A stretch of DNA of 64,000 bases from Rhodospirillaceae bacterium (GCA_016845145.1 JAERTE010000129.1:27509-91508); one strand, 5' to 3'; counted from the first letter of the stretch, positions 44,600 through 53,861 are shown. A program made the numbers and translations. Notes: generated from the sequence alone by a model not told the origin.

Positions 44600-44779
44600 T
44601 GCATCGCACACGTGGCCGCTACCAATTCCAACGTGGTAATTGTCGAGTATCCGTTCGGAGAGGTCGACTGGCGGGCCGAATTGGCGCCTGGAGAAACCGT
44701 CAACGGCGATATCATTGGCGTCCACGGTCCGGGCTATGGTATTGAGTTCCGCCCCGAACGGGCAGGCACGCGCCGACAC
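44600..44779 (-). CDS. Possible small protein behind the 56-residue ORF
   Basis: Candidate GTG-started ORF whose start lies 2 nt after the TGA of the upstream 56-residue ORF (TGAGCGTG), encoding about 59 residues. It contains two Cys and an acidic stretch (NTIARTVDANDIAVDGFSRR). Third positions are GC-rich, as in real genes here, but no family is recognised and no own ribosome-binding site is evident. It may be a chance frame. Together with the preceding ORF it fills the space between cbbR and the PilZ gene. Confidence 0.3.
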
Positions 44780-44781
44780 GC

Positions 44782-44952
44782 TCAGTAGCAGCCGACACTC
44801 CAGGTGGCGCGGTCGAAATAGCTCACCGTATAAGCATCCACGAAAGCCGCCTTGATCTGACCGGCGATCATCGCCGCCTCAACGGGTTGCAGCGCGACAA
44901 GCGCGATGGTGATTACGGCCAAGCCGATGATGGAATTGCGGGTTGCAGTCAT
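44782..44952 (-). CDS. Small exported or membrane protein
   Basis: Gene of 56 residues. A hydrophobic N-terminal segment (about 8-27, IIGLAVITIALVALQPVEAA) looks like a signal peptide with an Ala-x-Ala cleavage site or a membrane anchor. The remainder (GQIKAAFVDAYTVSYFDRAT) is short and ends in WSVGCY with a single Cys. The family is unknown. It lies divergent from the PilZ gene and downstream of cbbR on the opposite strand. A link to autotrophy is possible only by location. Confidence 0.55.
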   Translation of the reverse strand: MTATRNSIIGLAVITIALVALQPVEAAMIAGQIKAAFVDAYTVSYFDRATWSVGCY

Positions 44953-45047
44953 ATCGGTGGCGAATATAGGCCATCTTTCGGCTAATTTGAACTATAATAA
45001 GAAAAACAGGCGCTAACGCCGGGTTCCGGCATGAAAAGGACAAACCC

Positions 45048-45362
45048 ATGAGTGAAGAACATCGCCGCCACGAGCGTATCGACCTCACCAAACTTGCCTT
45101 CGCCAAGGAAGGCGATCTGGCACATGGCGGCGTTTTACGCGACATCTCCGTGGACGGGGCCTATATCGACTTCCACTATCCCTTGGGCCGGGTTGAGCAC
45201 CAGTTCGGTAAAGGCGATACAGTTGAGCTGCTTTTGGATAACGAAGCCCTTCTGACGGGCACAGCGGTGCGCATCGACAAAACCGGTATCGCCTTGGAAT
45301 TCACTCCAGACGACGACGCTCAACGCCAAACCCTCGAGGCGCTGGTAGCCGCCGGCGCTTAA
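45048..45362 (+). CDS. PilZ-domain c-di-GMP receptor
   Basis: Single-domain PilZ protein of 104 residues. Both c-di-GMP-binding motifs are intact: RxxxR (Arg6-Arg10 in EEHRRHERIDL) and (D/N)xSxxG (DISVDGAYID). It would bind c-di-GMP and act on an unknown partner, perhaps flagellar or surface functions. The PAS-GGDEF-EAL protein at 58536 could be a source or sink of its ligand. Confidence 0.92.
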   Translation: MSEEHRRHERIDLTKLAFAKEGDLAHGGVLRDISVDGAYIDFHYPLGRVEHQFGKGDTVELLLDNEALLTGTAVRIDKTGIALEFTPDDDAQRQTLEALVAAGA

Positions 45363-45397
45363 GGGCTCCATGCGCTGACAAGTAGGATTTTGTGCTG

Positions 45398-45985
45398 CTA
45401 TGGCCCGGAGTTCGCCAAATGCGTCTTGAAAGTGCTTGTCACGTTGTCGGCGGCGCCGTCGCCAAACATCCATTCCATGATGTCTGGATGTTGCGAGGCA
45501 AATTGATGCAAGTGATAGAACAACGACAAGAACACCAACTCGAAATGCTTCTCCGAGAACCGGAATGAATGATCCTTAGGGATAGCGTTGTTGATTGAGT
45601 TGATCAGGAAGCTCTTTTCCGCACCGCCCTTGTCGAAACGCGCCATGAGTTCGTAAAGAATTCGGATCGGAACGAAATAGCGCAATTCGTCGTCAAATAT
45701 TCGGGGCCACCATTGGTCGTCCGGAAGGTCGCGAAAATCATCGTGGACGAACGATAGCCTGTCGCTCACCAGGCCATAAGCTTGACCAAGCGTCGCGTCG
45801 AGAAAAACGTCGAAGCCCTGGGCAACGGATCTCGGAATGACGTCGGGACCACCTGTGAAGGCGGTGGAAAAACTGCAGCACATCAGACGCAACAGAAACT
45901 TGGAGCGTTTCTCACTTCCACGATCCGTACTTATTTCGTTGGTCACTTTTGCAACTCCTCGGCTGGCGCCCCGCAATACGGACAC
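45398..45985 (-). CDS. Hypothetical protein
   Basis: Cytoplasmic protein of 195 residues, largely helical, with the patterns FVHDDFRDLPDDQWWPRIFD, FVPIRILYELMARF and HFELVFLSLFYHLHQFASQH. No catalytic motif or membrane helix is seen. It lies 6 bp downstream of the PAS protein on the same strand, so both belong to one operon, probably with the DUF2336 gene further upstream. Function unknown. Confidence 0.7.
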   Translation of the reverse strand: MSVLRGASRGVAKVTNEISTDRGSEKRSKFLLRLMCCSFSTAFTGGPDVIPRSVAQGFDVFLDATLGQAYGLVSDRLSFVHDDFRDLPDDQWWPRIFDDELRYFVPIRILYELMARFDKGGAEKSFLINSINNAIPKDHSFRFSEKHFELVFLSLFYHLHQFASQHPDIMEWMFGDGAADNVTSTFKTHLANSGP

Positions 45986-45991
45986 GGGCGC

Positions 45992-46450
45992 TCACTCAAA
46001 ACAGATAATAGTCAAAACGTCCGTAACCTCACCATTGCGGCTGAGCGGTAATTTCACCTGATGCCATTTCATGTGATCACGGTCTTGCCAATCCAGGACA
46101 CCGCTTTCAGCCGCCATCTCCTGGGTTTCCATGACCTTTCTGTTCACTTGGTAGATCTTATCAAACCCAAGCGTAAAGCCGCTGTCGGAGAGCAAACGGC
46201 CACTCCAATCCTCACCGTAACTGGCAACGACATCGGTGCCGAAAAACGAAACGCGGAAATCACTTATCGCCGGCTCGTGACGGAAAATGATCAGATAACG
46301 CCAGTATTTCATGAACGGTCGGGATTCGACTTCATCAAACGATAACGGACGTCCCCGCGCTGTGGCCGCCACCAAGCCCAGAAAATCGGCAATAATCGGG
46401 TATTGTTCAGCGCGGGATCGGGGTTCACTGGATTGGGGTTCGACGGTCAT
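45992..46450 (-). CDS. PAS_5-like single-domain protein
   Basis: Protein of 152 residues with one PAS-type fold of the PAS_5 kind. The helix ESRPFMKYWRYLIIFRHEPA is followed by the strand ISDFRVSFFGTDVVASYGED and the C-terminal strands HMKWHQVKLPLSRNGEVTDV. There is no output domain, so it is either a sensor acting through partners or an adapter. It is followed by the 195-residue protein and lies 22 bp after the DUF2336 gene. Confidence 0.78.
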   Translation of the reverse strand: MTVEPQSSEPRSRAEQYPIIADFLGLVAATARGRPLSFDEVESRPFMKYWRYLIIFRHEPAISDFRVSFFGTDVVASYGEDWSGRLLSDSGFTLGFDKIYQVNRKVMETQEMAAESGVLDWQDRDHMKWHQVKLPLSRNGEVTDVLTIICFE

Positions 46451-46472
46451 TTAGGGGCTACCGATCCGATTG

Positions 46473-47744
46473 TCAGCTGTAGGACTCGATATACCAGAGC
46501 ATTTCGTCGTCGCTGAGCGGAAATCCGCCGTCGTCGTTCTCATGAGCCATGTTCTTGGGTTGCACGCGGGCCACCCGGCGCTGGATCATCATCGCCGTCT
46601 CCATACCGAACCCGGCCTGCCAGACAATCGATGCGACCGCCTTGCCGTTGTCACTGGCGAGCATCGCCTTAACGTTGGTTATTTTCATTTCCGTCAGGAA
46701 TTTCAGCGCATGCGGCACCAACGCGATATCGCCTTCTTCGATCGCCTTCTGAACGGCTTTTTCCGTCAGTTGACCCTTCTTGTGCATTTTCTCGGCGCGT
46801 TCGTCCGCCGGCAGTCGGTCGCCCTCAACATCGGGGATATCACCCGAATCAATGCGTTGGCGGGCGCGATAACGCAATTCCTGCTCCACATCCTCACCCA
46901 ATTTGTGCTTTTTGATCAGCTTCTCAACCAGCGACGCACTGACGAACGACGCGATGCGGCGCATGGTCGATACGGAGAGATTGGAGCGGTCCACCATGGG
47001 CTCGTGCATTTCCTTAACACTCATGGCGGCGCTGCCAATGGCGGCCATTGTCTTTTCGCCGATGTTGGCGGAATGGTTTTTCAACAGCGCGATCATCGCC
47101 GACACTTCACCCGTGTCGACAACCGCATCGGACACCGGTTCAGTGACCTCTTTTCGTCGAGCCACGGCTTCCAAAGCGCCGCCTTTGATGCCGCCGGCGA
47201 TAATTTGGATCAATTCGGCTTCATTGAGCAGCGGCGAAAATTCCAATATCGGCACGGATACGGATTCTTCGGCGTCCCGCGCGAGTCGCTCGACCATGTC
47301 TTTCGGCACGTAGTCCAGATGTTTGGTTTCTTCGGCAACGATGGCGCGAACCTTCGGCAATTCGTCGCGGGCCAGGATCTCCAGCACCTCCATCGCCATA
47401 TCCGTGACCTTGGCGTTCTCCTGCTTTGAAAGGCCGGGGATCAACTTGCCGATTTTTCCAGCCAGTTCGATACGCACACCGGCGTTTTTATCTTCCGCAA
47501 GCAGCTTGTCGGCCTGTAGCGGCGTGCCTTCGTTGCTGGCAACGGCCTTGCGCACATCCGGCGAGTCGTCGGAAGCGAAGTAATACAGAAACTCTGGATC
47601 CAGATCTTCATACCGGGCGAGCTTGGTTCGTTCTTTTTCCGACCCTGTCGCCGCGATCTCGCGCGCTTTCTCATACGCCGGCGCTTGACGCGCACCGCCG
47701 CTTTTATCTTTACCGAACAGCCAGTTCAGCATGTCCTTCGCCAT
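46473..47744 (-). CDS. DUF2336 domain protein
   Basis: All-helical protein of 423 residues made of HEAT-like repeats. DSPDVRKAVASNEGTPLQAD, KNAGVRIELAGKIGKLIPGL and ELPKVRAIVAEETKHLDYVP are successive units, as in the DUF2336 family of alphaproteobacteria. The family has no firmly known function; some members are linked to signalling or c-di-GMP pathways. It heads an operon with the PAS protein and the unknown 195-residue protein. Confidence 0.85.
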   Translation of the reverse strand: MAKDMLNWLFGKDKSGGARQAPAYEKAREIAATGSEKERTKLARYEDLDPEFLYYFASDDSPDVRKAVASNEGTPLQADKLLAEDKNAGVRIELAGKIGKLIPGLSKQENAKVTDMAMEVLEILARDELPKVRAIVAEETKHLDYVPKDMVERLARDAEESVSVPILEFSPLLNEAELIQIIAGGIKGGALEAVARRKEVTEPVSDAVVDTGEVSAMIALLKNHSANIGEKTMAAIGSAAMSVKEMHEPMVDRSNLSVSTMRRIASFVSASLVEKLIKKHKLGEDVEQELRYRARQRIDSGDIPDVEGDRLPADERAEKMHKKGQLTEKAVQKAIEEGDIALVPHALKFLTEMKITNVKAMLASDNGKAVASIVWQAGFGMETAMMIQRRVARVQPKNMAHENDDGGFPLSDDEMLWYIESYS

Positions 47745-47774
47745 GGCGTCGGCCTCCGCTCGCTACGCTTGAAT

Positions 47775-48095
47775 TCAGTTATCCGCTTTGGACCCGCCGT
47801 GACAGGCGGGTGATTCGAGTATTTTACCGCCCCGCGCTTCCCATTCGGGCTGCGTGTGGGTCTGCATTGAAAGCGCGTGCACGGGCCCTGCCAATTCATC
47901 GGCAAGCAAGGCATTCATAACCTGATGGCGTTGCACGCGATTCTTGGCGTCGAACGCCGGCGAGACGACGACGACCTTGAAATGCGATTCAGAGCCGGGC
48001 GGCACGTTGTGCATGTGGCTTTCGTTGCTAACTTCGAGGTGCGCCGGCGACAGGGCGGCGCGGATTTTTGTTTCGATGGTTTCTTGTACGCTCAC
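47775..48095 (-). CDS. BolA family protein
   Basis: BolA-type protein of 106 residues. The core is ALSPAHLEVSNESHMHNVPP followed by ESHFKVVVVSPAFDAKNRVQ and RHQVMNALLADELAGPVHAL, including the conserved His and the loop that binds an iron-sulfur cluster with a monothiol glutaredoxin. The start is GTG at 48095, with AGGAG 7 nt upstream; the frame continues 49 codons further without a ribosome-binding site. Likely roles are Fe-S trafficking and stress or envelope regulation. Confidence 0.93.
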   Translation of the reverse strand: MSVQETIETKIRAALSPAHLEVSNESHMHNVPPGSESHFKVVVVSPAFDAKNRVQRHQVMNALLADELAGPVHALSMQTHTQPEWEARGGKILESPACHGGSKADN

Positions 48096-48207
48096 GTTTT
48101 TTCTCCTGATGGGCGCCGCCAATCTAAAGATACCTGTACCGGCAACCTCTGACGGAAACCTGAATATAGGCATATGATATCGGATTGGCGACGGGCCGGG
48201 AAGCCCA

Positions 48208-48567
48208 TCAATTGTTGGTGCGCGCCTCGCCACCCTTGGCACGTCTGCGATACTGCGGCGGCAACGCCGTTTGTGTGGCGTTCAGGTCTTCCTTGAGCGA
48301 AATCACCTCCCGGCGAATGGCATCAAGGGTTTCTCGCGTGGACAGATCGACAGATTGAATTTCTTCGATGCGGCGCTCCAGTGATTGGACACGTTTGGTC
48401 GCCGATTTGAGCCCAACATCCATCTCGCCACGCAACTTCGACAACTCACCACGTAGCGCTGATGCCAATTCGGTGAATTGGTCGTCAGCCTTCTTCATGG
48501 CCATGCCGCTGAGCCACAAAGCGGCGAACGCCACAAACATCGCAAGGATACCGACAATTATCGTCAT
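48208..48567 (-). CDS. Small membrane-anchored coiled-coil protein
   Basis: Protein of 119 residues. It has an N-terminal hydrophobic helix (about 3-22, IIVGILAMFVAFAALWLSG), then a long coiled coil (ELASALRGELSKLRGEMDVG through TRETLDAIRREVISLKEDLN) and a basic tail. Design and size match the protein at 15367-15687 although the sequences differ. The start is ambiguous between ATG at 48567 and GTG at 48582; no clear ribosome-binding site decides. It is divergent from the LuxR-type regulator. Confidence 0.68.
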   Translation of the reverse strand: MTIIVGILAMFVAFAALWLSGMAMKKADDQFTELASALRGELSKLRGEMDVGLKSATKRVQSLERRIEEIQSVDLSTRETLDAIRREVISLKEDLNATQTALPPQYRRRAKGGEARTNN

Positions 48568-48720
48568 GCTTCTAAGCGTCACCGTGCTTGGTCGTTAGGG
48601 CACCTTTATTACTATCCCCGGCGATCTGATGAGATCAAGTTACGACGCTATCCTCTTGCTATTCTTGGTGAATTGGTGACCATAGCGGTGCCGCAAAGTA
48701 AGCGAACGAGGGGAATCAGC

Positions 48721-49365
48721 GTGCCGGCAGCCGATGAAAATCCACCCAAAACACCGAAGATACGGGTTGCCGTAGTCGACAAAAACCCGCTTGTGCAAGC
48801 TGGTTTGAAGCAAATCCTCGGCGAGGACGGTCGGTTCGAAGTGATTTTCGTGTGCGCCGATGCGGACACGTTTTTGGCTTATTTGGAAGACACACCACTC
48901 GCTCAGCAGCCCGAAGTCGCCGTCACGGGATGGATTTTGTCGGACAGCAACGGCAAGTACATCCTCGACCATCTGATCGGCAAAGAGGACGCGCCGCGCG
49001 TCGTCGTCTACACCGGCGCTGAAGGAGAGGCCATTGCCCAACAGGTTATGGCGCACGGCGGTGCCGGCTACGTATCGAAAAGTGAACGGCCCGAGAATCT
49101 CGTTGCGACAGTGGGGGAGGTGGCTGCTGGCCGAATGGTATTTCCCTACCTTGATGTGAGGCAAATTCATGATAACCCACTCACCAGCTTGACCCGCCGC
49201 GAGCTGGAAGTGCTGTCGGCACTGGCCGCCGGACGCACCAACAAGCAGATCGCCATCGATCAAGATATTTCACCTAATACCGTGAAATTTCATATAAAAA
49301 ATCTATATTCCAAGCTTGGCGCCAGTAATCGGGCGCAGGCTGTGGCGCTGTATTTGAAGTCCTGA
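48721..49365 (+). CDS. LuxR/NarL-type regulator with degenerate receiver
   Basis: Regulator of 214 residues. The N-terminal receiver-like domain (about 15-130) begins IRVAVVDKNPLVQAGLKQIL, but where the phospho-acceptor Asp is expected (LMDxxMP) it reads VTGWILSDSNG, with Gly in place of Asp. It is probably a pseudo-receiver, controlled without phosphorylation or by a ligand. The C-terminal LuxR helix-turn-helix (LTRRELEVLSALAAGRTNKQ then SPNTVKFHIKNLYSKLGASN) is intact. Start is GTG at 48721 after GAGGGG. It lies just ahead of cbbF in the same direction, so control of the second cbb block is a reasonable guess. Confidence 0.88.
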   Translation: MPAADENPPKTPKIRVAVVDKNPLVQAGLKQILGEDGRFEVIFVCADADTFLAYLEDTPLAQQPEVAVTGWILSDSNGKYILDHLIGKEDAPRVVVYTGAEGEAIAQQVMAHGGAGYVSKSERPENLVATVGEVAAGRMVFPYLDVRQIHDNPLTSLTRRELEVLSALAAGRTNKQIAIDQDISPNTVKFHIKNLYSKLGASNRAQAVALYLKS

Positions 49366-49391
49366 ATTATCCGTAATTTTAACCATACTAT

Positions 49392-49443
49392 TAGGTAGCT
49401 TTTATACTACCCAAAAAATAAATAACTACCCTCCAATAGGAGG
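49392..49443. promoter_or_regulatory. Repeated ACTACCC elements and hairpins ahead of cbbF
   Basis: The AT-rich gap holds TAGGTAG (49392-49398) and two direct ACTACCC repeats (49406-49412, 49425-49431), either of which could pair with GGTAG. It also holds the hairpin CCTCC-AATA-GGAGG (49430-49443). This is suggestive of an operator or alternative RNA structure upstream of the cbbF operon. Confidence 0.35.
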
Positions 49444-49522
49444 TTCTGGTTTCGCGACCGAACGCCTAGCCTTCGCCACACACAACAAAACAAGTGGCGA
49501 TAACCAACAGGCAAGGCAGACC

Positions 49523-50569
49523 ATGCAGCGCTTCCGAACATTGAGCGACTACCTGAATGACTGGACCACAAACGGTAACGACACCGAACGCGGCGCCGTT
49601 GCCGGAACGGTCGAGCGTATCGCGCATGGCGGGCGGGCCATCGCTGAATTGGTGGCCAAGGGGCCGTTGGCCGGCAGCCTGGGGGCTCAGGCCGGCGCCG
49701 ACAACGCCGATGGCGACGCGCAGAAAGAGCTTGATGTCCGCGCCAATGATTTATTGATCGCCGGTCTGCGGCAAGCGCCGGTGGCGGTGATCACATCGGA
49801 AGAGCTGGACGAACCGCTGGTGAATAACCCGGGCGCCTCTCTGATTGTCGCCATGGATCCGCTTGACGGCTCATCCAATATCGACACCAACGTTTCGGTG
49901 GGGACCATCTTCTCGGTGCTGCAAGGGGGAAGCGGCACCGGATTAGAGGATATTTTGCTGCCCGGCACATGCCAGCGCGCCGCCGGCTACATTATCTACG
50001 GCCCGCAGACGGCGTTGGTATTAACGCTCGGCGAGGGCACGCATATCTTCACTCTCGATCCGAATGACCGCCAATATCGGCTGACCGCCGAAAACGTGCA
50101 GATTGCGCCGACCACCCATGAATTTGCCATCAACGCGTCCAACTTCCGCCACTGGGACGAACATGTCCGCGGCTACGTGGATGATTGCCTGGCAGGCGTC
50201 GGAGGCCCGCGCGACGCCAATTTCAACATGCGCTGGATCGCGTCCCTGGTGGCCGAATGCCACCGTATTCTGTCACGCGGCGGGGTGTTCCTATACCCCG
50301 GCGACAACCGCGACGGCTATGCACAGGGCCGGCTGCGGCTGACCTACGAGGCCAACCCGATCGCCTGGCTGATAGAGCAGGCGGGCGGTGCGGCATCCAC
50401 AGGCAAAGAGCGCATTCTCGATATCCAGCCGACTGATATCCATCAGCGCGTACCGCTGATTTTCGGCTCGCGCGACGAAGCGGCGCGCATCGACGGCTAT
50501 TACGCCGATCTGCACCCATTGGGCAGCCGTTCTCCGTTGTTCGGCGAACGCGGTCTGTTCAGAGCCTGA
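49523..50569 (+). CDS. cbbF: Fructose-1,6-bisphosphatase class I
   Basis: Class I FBPase of 348 residues removing the 1-phosphate from fructose-1,6-bisphosphate, or possibly also the sedoheptulose analogue, in the Calvin cycle. The metal-binding motif VAMDPLDGSSNIDTNVSVGT is complete, and RWIASLVAECHRILSRGGVF and YPGDNRDG of the substrate site are present. It is the first gene of the rightward operon cbbF-P-(ORF)-T-A-E. Confidence 0.96.
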   Translation: MQRFRTLSDYLNDWTTNGNDTERGAVAGTVERIAHGGRAIAELVAKGPLAGSLGAQAGADNADGDAQKELDVRANDLLIAGLRQAPVAVITSEELDEPLVNNPGASLIVAMDPLDGSSNIDTNVSVGTIFSVLQGGSGTGLEDILLPGTCQRAAGYIIYGPQTALVLTLGEGTHIFTLDPNDRQYRLTAENVQIAPTTHEFAINASNFRHWDEHVRGYVDDCLAGVGGPRDANFNMRWIASLVAECHRILSRGGVFLYPGDNRDGYAQGRLRLTYEANPIAWLIEQAGGAASTGKERILDIQPTDIHQRVPLIFGSRDEAARIDGYYADLHPLGSRSPLFGERGLFRA

Positions 50570-50586
50570 ATTAAGGAACATCAAGA

Positions 50587-51462
50587 ATGTCACAAAAGCA
50601 TCCAATCATCTCCGTCACCGGTTCATCAGGCGCCGGCACCACGTCGGTCAAACGCACGTTCGATCAGATTTTCCGGCGCGAAGGGGTCAATGCGGCTCAT
50701 ATCGAGGGTGACGCGTTCCATGCCCACGACCGCGCTGAGATGAAGGTCAAGATGGCCGAGGAATCGAAGAAGGCCAACAACCACTTCAGCCACTTCGGCC
50801 CCGAAGCCAACCTGCTGGCCGAATTGGAAGCGGCTTTCAAGAGCTACGGCGAAACCGGCCAGGGCCAGACACGCCACTACGTCCACGACGAAGAAGAGGC
50901 GGAGCTCTACGGCACGCCGCCCGGCACCTTCACCGACTGGGGACCATTCCCGGACGGCACGGACCTGTTGTTTTACGAAGGCCTGCACGGTGCCGTGGTT
51001 ACCGACAACATCAACAACGCGCAATATGCGGATCTGAAAATCGGCGTCGTGCCGGTAATCAATTTGGAGTGGATTCAGAAATTGCACCGTGACCGCCATG
51101 CCCGCGGCTACACCGCCGACGCAGTCACCGATACCATCTTGCGCCGCATGCCCGATTACGTGAACTACATCTGCCCACAGTTCACCCAGACGGACGTCAA
51201 TTTCCAGCGTGTCCCCACGGTCGACACCTCCAACCCGTTCATCGCCCGCGACATCCCGTCACCCGATGAATCGATGGTGGTCATCCGCTTCCGCAACCCG
51301 CGCGGCATCGATTTCCCTTATCTGGTATCGATGATCGACGGCAGCTTTATGTCGCGCGCCAACTCCATCGTCATCCCGGGCGGCAAGCTCGATCTGGCCA
51401 TGCAGTTGATCCTCACGCCGATGATCATGCAGTTGATCGACCGCAAACGCCGGGCAGCGTGA
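50587..51462 (+). CDS. cbbP: Phosphoribulokinase
   Basis: Proteobacterial-type PRK of 291 residues, phosphorylating ribulose-5-phosphate to the RuBisCO substrate. The P-loop is VTGSSGAGTTSVKRTF, and the catalytic Asp/Glu region is EGDAFHAHDRAEMK and FYEGLHGAVV. Regulation by NADH and AMP is typical of this class. It starts 17 bp after cbbF. Its TGA overlaps a GTG of a small downstream ORF. Confidence 0.97.
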   Translation: MSQKHPIISVTGSSGAGTTSVKRTFDQIFRREGVNAAHIEGDAFHAHDRAEMKVKMAEESKKANNHFSHFGPEANLLAELEAAFKSYGETGQGQTRHYVHDEEEAELYGTPPGTFTDWGPFPDGTDLLFYEGLHGAVVTDNINNAQYADLKIGVVPVINLEWIQKLHRDRHARGYTADAVTDTILRRMPDYVNYICPQFTQTDVNFQRVPTVDTSNPFIARDIPSPDESMVVIRFRNPRGIDFPYLVSMIDGSFMSRANSIVIPGGKLDLAMQLILTPMIMQLIDRKRRAA

Positions 51463-51680
51463 TTGATATGACAACACCATCAGACAACACCACACCCAAT
51501 GCCGCCTCGAGCAATAGATACGCCGCCACCATGGCGACCTATGCCGAGGCCAAACGCTCCCTGCTGGCTCGGCTTGACGGTTGTCCGTGCGGTGCTTCGG
51601 CACCGTCGGACGCCGTCAAGTCGGCTTCCCGCCAGCCCACGACCAAACAGACCGAACGTACGGATAGACAAGAACAATGA
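51459..51680 (+). CDS. Possible small protein between cbbP and tkt
   Basis: Candidate 73-residue ORF whose GTG overlaps the cbbP stop (GTGA), giving possible translational coupling; an ATG three codons later is an alternative start. The product is rich in Thr, Ser, Asn and Gln with a CPCGASAPSD motif and no membrane helix. No homologue is known to me. It may be a real operon member or just a chance frame. Confidence 0.4.
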   Translation: MIDMTTPSDNTTPNAASSNRYAATMATYAEAKRSLLARLDGCPCGASAPSDAVKSASRQPTTKQTERTDRQEQ

Positions 51681-51887
51681 TCGGCAAGGGTAATGGCGCC
51701 GGTCATCTACCGCACCCAAAAAAGCCGAAAAACCGGCAAATTCGGACTCCAAATCCCCGCCGCCAAGGTCTACAAACCATTGGACTAAACAAGGGACCAG
51801 ACATTGGACGGCGGGGCCTGGACTTTCCGGGTCCCCTAGGGGACAACCACCCCAACATTTGACCACGAGACTTTGGAGGCAGCATCA
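51681..51887. other. Intergenic region before tkt with a GC palindrome
   Basis: No gene is evident. A perfect 14-bp palindrome, GTCCCCTAGGGGAC (51831-51844), lies 44 bp ahead of the tkt start. There is no T run after it, so it is not a standard terminator. The tkt ribosome-binding site GGAGG is at its 3' end. Confidence 0.5.
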
Positions 51888-53861
51888 ATGGGCGCATCCC
51901 ACCAGGACATGGCCAACGCCATCCGCTTTCTTTCGGCTGATGCCGTGCAGAGAGCCAACTCGGGCCATCCCGGCATGCCCATGGGCATGGCAGACGCGGC
52001 AACTGTGCTGTACACGAAATTCCTGAAGTTCGACGCCGCCCAGCCCGATTGGGCGGACCGCGACCGCTTCGTTCTATCGGCGGGACACGGCTCCATGCTG
52101 CTGTATTCGCTGCTGCACCTGACCGGCTATCCGGGCATGACCATTGACGAGGTGAAGAACTTCCGTCAATTGGGCGCCAAAACTGCCGGCCACCCCGAAT
52201 ACGGCCACGCACCGGGTATCGAGGTCACCACCGGCCCGCTGGGCCAAGGCATCACCACCGCCGTCGGCATGGCGCTTGCTGAACGCCTGATGAATCAGCG
52301 CTTCGGAGATGCTCTGGTCGATCATCACACCTATGTCATCGCCGGCGACGGCTGCCTAATGGAAGGCATCAGCCACGAGGCCGTATCACTGGCCGGACAC
52401 ATGAGCCTGGGCAAGCTGATCGTGCTGTGGGACGACAACGACATCTGCATCGACGGCGGCACAGACATGACTGTCGGCGACGATCAACTGGCGCGCTTCA
52501 CAGCGAGCGGCTGGGATGTCACCGCGGTTGACGGCCACGACGCCGACGCTGTTGGCGCCGCTATCGAAGCCGCCAAGGGTAGCGCGACACCGTCATTGAT
52601 CGCATGTAAGACCGTGATCGGACGCGGCGCTCCCAACAAGGAGGGTACGTCGTCCACCCACGGTGCGCCTCTGGGCGATGATGAACTTGCCCTGGCACGC
52701 GAAAACATGGGCTGGCCGCACGATCCGTTTGTTGTGCCTGACGACGTCATGACCGTCTGGCGCGAAGCCGGCGCACGCGGCGCTGCCGAACGTACGGCCT
52801 GGGAAGGACGCTTGGCCGGTGACGCAAGCAAGGCCGAGTTCGAGCGCACTGTATCGGGTGAGCTGCCCGCGAACTGGATGGACACCGTCAATGCGCACAA
52901 GAAGCGCTGCACGGAAGAACAAGTGGGTTGGGCGACGCGCAAGGCCTCCGGCGAAGCGTTGAGTGTGTTGACTGAAGCATTGCCGGAAATGATCGGCGGT
53001 TCCGCTGACTTGACGGGCTCGGTCAACACCAAGACACCCAGCACCGACCCGATCACACCCAGTGATTTCTCCGGCCGCTACATGCATTACGGTGTGCGTG
53101 AACACGCCATGGCGGCTGTCATGAACGGCATGGCGCTGCACGGCGGATTTATCCCGTACGGCGGCACGTTCCTGGTGTTCGCCGATTACATGAAGGGCGC
53201 CATGCGCTTGTCATCGTTGATGGAACAGCGCGTCGTCTATGTATTGACGCACGATTCCATCGGTCTCGGCGAAGACGGACCGACGCACCAACCGGTAGAG
53301 ACGTTGGCGATGCTGCGTGCACAGCCGAACTTCAAGGTGTTCCGCCCCTGTGACGCGGTGGAAGCCGCCGAATGCTGGGCCCTGGCGCTGGAAAGCACCG
53401 ATGGCCCTTCGGGCATGGTCCTGACGCGCCAAGGTGTGCCGTTGCAGCGCACCAGCCACACCGACGAGAATCTGTGCGCCAAGGGCGGCTACGTGCTGGC
53501 CGAAGGTGAGGGCGGAGACCGCCAGGTGACGCTGTTCGCTACCGGCTCGGAAGTCCAACTCGCTATTGCTGCGCGCGAGACCCTGCAGGCCGACGGCATC
53601 TCCACCGCTGTTGTCTCCATGCCGTGCTGGGAGCTGTTCGATGCCCAGGACGATGCCTACCGCCAGAGCGTGCTTGGCCAAGGCACCATCCGCGTTGCCT
53701 GTGAGGCCGGTGTGCGCATGGGCTGGGACGCCTATGTGCGCCCACACGGCGGTTTCGTCGGCATGTCGAGCTTCGGCGCCTCGGCGCCCGCCGGACAGCT
53801 TTACGAACACTTCGGCATCACTGCCGAAAACGTCGTGCAAGCCGTGAAGGAACGGCTGTAA
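51888..53861 (+). CDS. cbbT: Transketolase
   Basis: ThDP-dependent transketolase of 657 residues, moving two-carbon ketol units in the Calvin and pentose-phosphate pathways. Hallmarks are [20 protein letters not shown], ThDP motif [14 protein letters not shown], and the C-terminal blocks [19 protein letters not shown] and [10 protein letters not shown]. Start is ATG at 51888 with GGAGG 8 nt upstream, although the frame reads back to a TTG at 51873. It lies in the rightward cbb operon. Confidence 0.96.
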   Translation: MGASHQDMANAIRFLSADAVQRANSGHPGMPMGMADAATVLYTKFLKFDAAQPDWADRDRFVLSAGHGSMLLYSLLHLTGYPGMTIDEVKNFRQLGAKTAGHPEYGHAPGIEVTTGPLGQGITTAVGMALAERLMNQRFGDALVDHHTYVIAGDGCLMEGISHEAVSLAGHMSLGKLIVLWDDNDICIDGGTDMTVGDDQLARFTASGWDVTAVDGHDADAVGAAIEAAKGSATPSLIACKTVIGRGAPNKEGTSSTHGAPLGDDELALARENMGWPHDPFVVPDDVMTVWREAGARGAAERTAWEGRLAGDASKAEFERTVSGELPANWMDTVNAHKKRCTEEQVGWATRKASGEALSVLTEALPEMIGGSADLTGSVNTKTPSTDPITPSDFSGRYMHYGVREHAMAAVMNGMALHGGFIPYGGTFLVFADYMKGAMRLSSLMEQRVVYVLTHDSIGLGEDGPTHQPVETLAMLRAQPNFKVFRPCDAVEAAECWALALESTDGPSGMVLTRQGVPLQRTSHTDENLCAKGGYVLAEGEGGDRQVTLFATGSEVQLAIAARETLQADGISTAVVSMPCWELFDAQDDAYRQSVLGQGTIRVACEAGVRMGWDAYVRPHGGFVGMSSFGASAPAGQLYEHFGITAENVVQAVKERL

